From contig JAIPAE010000012.1 of the NCBI GenBank assembly GCA_021740245.1, positions 1 to 38,484 of the forward strand: 38,484 nt of DNA. The letters are read 5' to 3'. A program made the position numbers and the translations under genes. Of this stretch, positions 34,297 to 38,484 are shown piece by piece (the stretch's first letter is position 1; each line of letters begins with the position of its first letter). Below the pieces are notes generated by a model. It was given only the letters and a program-made list of their open reading frames with translations. It did no database searches and was not told where the DNA came from. The DNA comes from Bacteroidales bacterium. Lineage in GTDB: Bacteria; Bacteroidota; Bacteroidia; Bacteroidales; PWNQ01.

Positions 34297-35157
34297 CTAT
34301 TTAATTATAATCTTTTGCGATGCTGTTTTCTGATTATCATTCAAGTTTAAAATATATAGGCCAGGACTTAAGAAAGACAGATCGAATTGATGGCGTTTAC
34401 CAAAATATTCCCCTTTGTCTACTAATTTTCCATAGGAATCAAATATCCTGTAGTTGATTTTGTCTGAACCTGCTGCATCCCAGTTAACCGATACTTCTCC
34501 TTTTGCCGGGTTAGGAAATAGCTGAAATTGAGTACTTTTACGCGAATTATCTATGGCATTAGGCTGGTCCTTATGATATAAGAAAATAATCCATTTCGCT
34601 ACATACGGATTAAACATTCCAACAGTAGGTGGATATAAATAAATTGCCGCTTTAAAGCCACTTTGAGCAAACAGTTTTGTTATTTCCAGGGAATCTATGG
34701 TATTCCAGGCTGAATCCGCTTTATTTATGAAATTGGTATCACTAACCGCACTGCCATCTGTATTGATATATCGCAAATCATGGGGCTTGTTAATTGCTGA
34801 ATTTGTATTCGTAAAAGGTGCCTGTAAACTGAAATTGCCGGGTTGATAAATCTGGCCGGTTCCCATCCAGATAATTGTCGCATCAAAAACTGTATCCTGC
34901 AGGGATGATAATTTAAAAGATACTCCGCCAAAATCTCCCGGCGGGTAATAGTCAATTGTAAAAGGAATACTGTCCACAGGACAATTTAGACAGGAATAAT
35001 ATGATATACTGCCACCATTGAAGTCATAAGAATTGTAATCTACCTTGAGAATTGCAATGGTTACATATCCTTCTTTGATAATCGTATCATTCTGGCAAAA
35101 ACTGTTCAGAGAAACGAAAATACCTATTAGTAAGAAAGTAGTTTTTAGTTGTTTCAT
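34297..35157 (-). CDS. Secreted protein with T9SS type A C-terminal sorting domain
   Basis: 286 residues. A signal peptide (about 1-19, MKQLKTTFLLIGIFVSLNS) is followed by FCQN, with Gln as likely mature residue 1. The middle (about 25-200) has no family I recognise; it contains paired cysteines (YYSCLNCPVDS) and PPGDFGGVSFKLSS. The C-terminal 80 residues are a type A sorting domain: FQLFPNPAKGEVSVNW, then YRIFDSYGKLVDKG, FLSPGLYILNL and a terminal SQKIIIK. The protein should cross the inner membrane by Sec and the outer membrane through SprA, with the sorting domain removed. I chose the ATG at 35157 at the start of the signal peptide over a TTG at 35226. It is convergent with sprA, its export channel. 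Confidence 0.8.
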   Translation of the reverse strand: MKQLKTTFLLIGIFVSLNSFCQNDTIIKEGYVTIAILKVDYNSYDFNGGSISYYSCLNCPVDSIPFTIDYYPPGDFGGVSFKLSSLQDTVFDATIIWMGTGQIYQPGNFSLQAPFTNTNSAINKPHDLRYINTDGSAVSDTNFINKADSAWNTIDSLEITKLFAQSGFKAAIYLYPPTVGMFNPYVAKWIIFLYHKDQPNAIDNSRKSTQFQLFPNPAKGEVSVNWDAAGSDKINYRIFDSYGKLVDKGEYFGKRHQFDLSFLSPGLYILNLNDNQKTASQKIIIK

Positions 35158-35472
35158 AGTAAAAATATATTTATTTGTTCTTTCAGTCTTGTTTATAGCG
35201 TAAGACTTCCTATAACTTGTTGTCAATTTTATTTATTAAGCCCGGTTTTGTAAAGATATGAAAAAAACAAAAAGTCACCAAATTCCTGATAAATGTATTG
35301 CTTCGAGAGTCTTCATTACACATGCTCTGCGTTTGGCTAACCTAAATCATTGATTAGTTCTCGTCAAAGGATGCTGAATCACCTTGCATAGGTAGTTTGT
35401 AGTTTTCAGGCTTTACCTGGCTGTCACCCTCATAAAACACATTATGTTAATTAGTTAAGAATAATAAGATGC
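35158..35472. other. Gene-free stretch, nothing recognised
   Basis: 315 bp between two minus-strand genes. No credible ORF, hairpin terminator, repeat or consensus promoter was seen on either strand. Confidence 0.6.
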
Positions 35473-36084
35473 TTATTTAAAAGTAATTATAACAGCGATA
35501 CGATTATAGCTCAGGTCACTAAAAGAAGGATTCTGATTGACATTGGAAAGACCTAATGTATAACGGATTTCAGGTGACAAGTTAAGTTTTCCAAAGGAAT
35601 TCTGTAATCCAAAGCCGATGTCAAGAGCAAAGTTTTTTCCATATCCATAAGAAGTGCTTGAATACAACTTTTCCAGAGGCTGCATATAGAGTAAGCCTGC
35701 TGATATAAACGGTTTTTTGTTTGTCTGGAAAGGATAATAAAGGGTCCTCAACCCACCTTCCAGCGCTACCGGGAATACCTCATAATAAGATGTGTTATAG
35801 TGCTGATAGATAAATTCGGTGGTGACATGACTTTTATTCATGCTTAGCCCGAGTGAAGGTTGGATGCTGAGATATTCCAGCAGTTTCCATTCCAGGTTTA
35901 AAGCGAACTGAAAACCTGCAGAATTATCAATGACATAGTTCGAGGGTAATTCTTTTTCTGCCTGCAACAGGGAGTAATTCAGGCCTATTTCAAATCCGGG
36001 TTTAAGGGATTTATTGTTTTCAGTTTGTGTGTAGCCGTTAACAGAAAATAATGCAACGAAAAGGACAATCAGAATATTTTTCAT
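35473..36084 (-). CDS. Small outer-membrane beta-barrel protein (PorT/OMP_b-brl type)
   Basis: 203 residues. A signal peptide (about 1-19, MKNILIVLFVALFSVNGYT) is followed by QTENN, with Gln as predicted mature residue 1. The remainder is a run of amphipathic strands: FEIGLNYSLLQ, FQFALNLEWKLLEYLSIQP, SLGLSMNKS, ISAGLLYMQPLEKLY and ALDIGFGLQNSFGKLNLSP, ending AVIITFK. This is the layout of eight-stranded porin-family barrels common in Bacteroidota. Function unknown. The ATG at 36084 is the only start that gives a complete signal peptide. Confidence 0.7.
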   Translation of the reverse strand: MKNILIVLFVALFSVNGYTQTENNKSLKPGFEIGLNYSLLQAEKELPSNYVIDNSAGFQFALNLEWKLLEYLSIQPSLGLSMNKSHVTTEFIYQHYNTSYYEVFPVALEGGLRTLYYPFQTNKKPFISAGLLYMQPLEKLYSSTSYGYGKNFALDIGFGLQNSFGKLNLSPEIRYTLGLSNVNQNPSFSDLSYNRIAVIITFK

Positions 36085-36266
36085 AATTTGAGATGGATAA
36101 GAGGGTTTGAATGTTAAAATAACGTATTCAGGAGAGTAATATTATTACAGGGTGTTGTATTGAGGTAATATATTTCAGGCATGTCCGTAGATCAAGGCCA
36201 ATATTCCTTATGTAGCTCATAAAATGGAAGATTCGGGGAGCCAGAAAGGAATGATATCATAAAAAG

Positions 36267-36339
36267 AGCCTCTCACCGGACTCGAACCGGCGACCTATTC
36301 ATTACGAATGAATTGCTCTGCCATCTGAGCTAAAGAGGC
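36267..36339 (-). tRNA. tRNA-Thr (anticodon CGT)
   Basis: A 73-nt cloverleaf: 7-bp acceptor GCCTCTT/GAGAGGC (one G-T), D-arm GCTC/GAGC, anticodon loop TTCGTAA, T-loop TTCGAGT. It decodes ACG. CCA is not encoded; CTTTTT follows on the minus strand and may end the three-tRNA transcript. Confidence 0.95.
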
Positions 36340-36362
36340 CTGGAATATTAAAAAGCAAAAAG

Positions 36363-36436
<74 letters not shown>

Positions 36437-36452
36437 AAAAAGAACTATTTTG

Positions 36453-36525
<73 letters not shown>

Positions 36526-36559
36526 GAAAGTTGCAAAACAACTACCCACATCAGGGATG

Positions 36560-36567
36560 CAAAATTA
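36560..36567 (-). promoter_or_regulatory. -7 box of the tRNA-Lys/Pro/Thr cluster
   Basis: Minus-strand TAATTTTG, the same octamer as in the CDF and cysS promoters, 34 bp before the first tRNA. The nearest upstream TTG is only 12 nt away, so the -33 element is unclear. Confidence 0.4.
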
Positions 36568-36591
36568 ATAAAATTTATTCAAAAAGGGGGC

Positions 36592-37701
36592 TTATTTATT
36601 AGATTCACTGCCTGTATATCCCTTTTTATATGCGGAAAACAATCGTTGTGCCGCAACATAAGCTGAGATTTTCTGATCAATGATCATTGTTTCCATTTCT
36701 TTTTGAAGCTCCCTGATCTTCGGGTTTTGATAAAAATCATTCTTCAACCGCTCATTGATACTGTCATACATTCTGAACTTTTCCTGCTCCTGACGTTTTT
36801 GATAAAAATATTTATTGTTTTTTGTAAAAGCAATGTATTCCAGCACCATTTCCCAAATATCAAGGATGCCTTCACCTGTGATAGACGAACAGGTTTGCGT
36901 TCGTGGAGTCCAGCCCGATTCTTTGGCAGGAAACAAATGCAGGGCATTAGCATAATTGATAGCAGCTTGGCTGGCTGCATTTTTGTTGGAACCATCAGCT
37001 TTGTTAATAACAATGGCATCGCTGATTTCCATAATGCCGCGCTTAATCCCTTGTAACTCATCGCCCGCACCGGAAAGCATCAATAAAAGAAAGAAATCTA
37101 CCATTGAATGTACAGCAATTTCACTTTGACCGACACCCACTGTCTCAACAAAAACATGATCAAATCCGGCCGCCTCACAAAGGATAATGATCTCTCTTGT
37201 TTTTCTGGCCACACCTCCAAGAGAGCCTGCCGAAGGCGAAGGACGAATAAAAGCTTTATCACTCCCGGATAAGCTTTCCATTCTTGTTTTATCTCCAAGA
37301 ATACTGCCTTTACTTCTTTCACTGGATGGATCAATGGCAAGGACTGCCATTTTCTTATCTTTTGAAGTCAACCGGTTGCCTAATGCTTCGATAAAAGAAC
37401 TTTTCCCTACACCAGGCACGCCTGTTATGCCTATGCGTATAGAATTACCAGAATAAGGAAGACAACGCTCAATGATTTTTTGAGCTGTTTCATAATGTTC
37501 GCCAAGATTACTTTCAACAAGTGTAATTGCTTTGCTTAATGTTACACGGTCACCAGATAGAATACCATCAACATATTCATCAATACTTAGCAGGCTTTTT
37601 TTTCGGCTTTTTAGTTTTTCAAGCAACCGCTCATTCATTGATGAGGGCTGGTCTATACCTTTGTTAACATGTAATGCTGATTTTTTATTTTGTGATGTCA
37701 T
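36592..37701 (-). CDS. meaB: MeaB-type GTPase chaperone of methylmalonyl-CoA mutase (ArgK family)
   Basis: A 369-residue G3E-family P-loop GTPase: Walker A GVPGVGKSS at 94-102, VLAIDPSSERSKGSILGDKTRM (G2/switch region), VETVGVGQSE (G3) and INKADGSN (G4-like NKAD). MeaB loads and protects the cobalamin cofactor of methylmalonyl-CoA mutase. The mutase genes are not in this window. The older name ArgK came from a mistaken arginine-kinase assignment. I chose the ATG at 37701, 7 bp after the upstream stop; an ATG at 37779 would overlap the preceding gene by 71 bp and add 26 residues with no family match. Probably cotranscribed with the thioredoxin-fold gene. Confidence 0.88.
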   Translation of the reverse strand: MTSQNKKSALHVNKGIDQPSSMNERLLEKLKSRKKSLLSIDEYVDGILSGDRVTLSKAITLVESNLGEHYETAQKIIERCLPYSGNSIRIGITGVPGVGKSSFIEALGNRLTSKDKKMAVLAIDPSSERSKGSILGDKTRMESLSGSDKAFIRPSPSAGSLGGVARKTREIIILCEAAGFDHVFVETVGVGQSEIAVHSMVDFFLLLMLSGAGDELQGIKRGIMEISDAIVINKADGSNKNAASQAAINYANALHLFPAKESGWTPRTQTCSSITGEGILDIWEMVLEYIAFTKNNKYFYQKRQEQEKFRMYDSINERLKNDFYQNPKIRELQKEMETMIIDQKISAYVAAQRLFSAYKKGYTGSESNK

Positions 37702-37708
37702 GATTATT

Positions 37709-38245
37709 CTAATTAAATATCCGGAGCATATCTGTTTCCAATTTATTATCCGGGCTTTCGACAATTCGTCCGATTTCATTTTCCCAGCGGGAATAGAAAA
37801 TCATAGTTGGGATCCTTTTTAAATTATAGTTTTTAATAAAACCGGAATCATTGCCGTCATTCAAATCCCGGTTAACTGCAATAATCGTGAGATTTTCTTT
37901 TGGGTAATTAAGCTTATCCAGGATTTTTATAAATCGGGGAACCTGTTGCTTGCTGTCTATACACCAGGTACCCAAAATTAGTGTAATCCTTGAAGTTACG
38001 ATATCACTGATAACTGGCCTCAGCGTATCTATGTTTGGTAGATATGAATTATATTCATCTTCATAGTAACTATAGTAATCTTCTATTTTCGAAAATCCGT
38101 CAAGAGTAACAGGTCCCTCAAGCATCTTTTGGCCGGTTTCTTCATGTGTTACTATACGGTTATAGGATTCCGTTTTTTCTTCCTGCCCAAACGCATTCAG
38201 AACACATCCAATGATTACCAGGAATATTAAGGCTACTTTTTTCAT
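37709..38245 (-). CDS. Exported thioredoxin-fold protein with a CxxS active site
   Basis: 178 residues. A signal peptide (about 1-20) ends AFG before QEE, giving Gln as mature residue 1; an alternative lipobox-like VIIGC (Cys14) would make it a lipoprotein. The thioredoxin fold occupies about 75-178: strand ITLILGTW, then Cys95-Ile-Asp-Ser98 (one cysteine, CxxS), helix KQQVPRFIKILD, and cis-Pro146 in RIPTMIF. With a single active-site cysteine it cannot form the usual internal disulfide; related Bacteroidota proteins carry WCxDS at this position. Function unknown; it may bind or isomerise thiols in the periplasm. It lies 7 bp upstream of meaB. Confidence 0.78.
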   Translation of the reverse strand: MKKVALIFLVIIGCVLNAFGQEEKTESYNRIVTHEETGQKMLEGPVTLDGFSKIEDYYSYYEDEYNSYLPNIDTLRPVISDIVTSRITLILGTWCIDSKQQVPRFIKILDKLNYPKENLTIIAVNRDLNDGNDSGFIKNYNLKRIPTMIFYSRWENEIGRIVESPDNKLETDMLRIFN

Positions 38246-38283
38246 TATGTATGAGTTTTATATATAAATAGCAGAGCAATGTT

Positions 38284-38291
38284 CAAAGTTA
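38284..38291 (-). promoter_or_regulatory. -7 box upstream of the thioredoxin-fold gene
   Basis: Minus-strand TAACTTTG, a perfect TAnnTTTG match, 38 bp before the ATG; no -33 TTG at 19-22 nt. The remaining sequence to the window end is A+T-rich with nothing recognised. Confidence 0.35.
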
Positions 38292-38484
38292 GTGCAAAAC
38301 AATTGTTTTATAATATAACTATTCGAGAACTCGTTTGTTTTTTTCTATAACAAATAAAAGCATAATTTCATACTTTTAAGCTAAATACCTTGCTTTTATT
38401 CTGTATTATTCATTGAGATATAACTAAATGCAACTTTTTATTTATTTTTTATGAATAGTAAAGGTTAGAGAACTTTTATTACTA

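Noticed and set aside
37702..37779. Longer MeaB start at ATG 37779
   Set aside because: It would overlap the upstream thioredoxin-fold gene by 71 bp and adds residues with no family match.

Overview
The window comes from a chromosome of the phylum Bacteroidota. The strongest markers are sprA, the giant outer-membrane translocon gene of the type IX secretion system (T9SS), directly downstream of ruvA; a T9SS type A cargo protein plus a remnant of another; a Porphyromonas-type glutaminyl cyclase; DUF5020 and TolB/surface-antigen-type outer-membrane proteins; and promoters of the Bacteroidota form (TTG, about 19-22 nt, TAnnTTTG). Base composition is A+T-rich. The order or genus cannot be fixed from sequence reading alone.

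Layout. 1-8 kb: the 3' end of an outer-membrane barrel protein, an M20 amidohydrolase, a CDF metal exporter (-), and two MltF-like lytic transglycosylase paralogs flanking a zinc-less Sir2 deacylase. 7.8-12.2 kb: polA (-), divergent from a PIN-PhoH ATPase. 12.2-12.85 kb: non-coding, holding a MITE-like element bounded by a 12-bp inverted repeat. 12.85-17.3 kb: kbl (+), then on the minus strand a chimeric small exported protein, a glutaminyl cyclase lipoprotein and cysS. 17.3-18.7 kb: a gene graveyard with a T9SS sorting-domain remnant, two tandem copies of a 176/205-bp low-complexity unit, and a DUF4143 ATPase pseudogene with one in-frame stop. 18.8-19.7 kb: tdh, the pathway partner of kbl. 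19.8-23.5 kb: a visibly A+T-richer two-gene restriction-modification island (-), an Eco57I-like adenine methyltransferase plus a small PD-(D/E)XK protein. 23.7-26.7 kb: DUF5020 (-), malic enzyme, ruvA. 26.7-34 kb: sprA. 34-38.5 kb, all minus strand: a T9SS cargo protein, a small barrel protein, tRNA-Lys/Pro/Thr, a MeaB GTPase and a thioredoxin-fold protein.

How the genes fit together. Tdh and Kbl together convert threonine to glycine plus acetyl-CoA. SprA exports proteins that carry the C-terminal sorting domain seen at 34.3 kb. The glutaminyl cyclase should cyclise N-terminal glutamine; four exported proteins in this window have Gln right after the predicted signal-peptidase I site. The restriction island is the main accessory element. 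Several open frames extend upstream through TTG or GTG codons that lie inside or beside promoter -7 boxes, so I used the downstream ATG in those cases.
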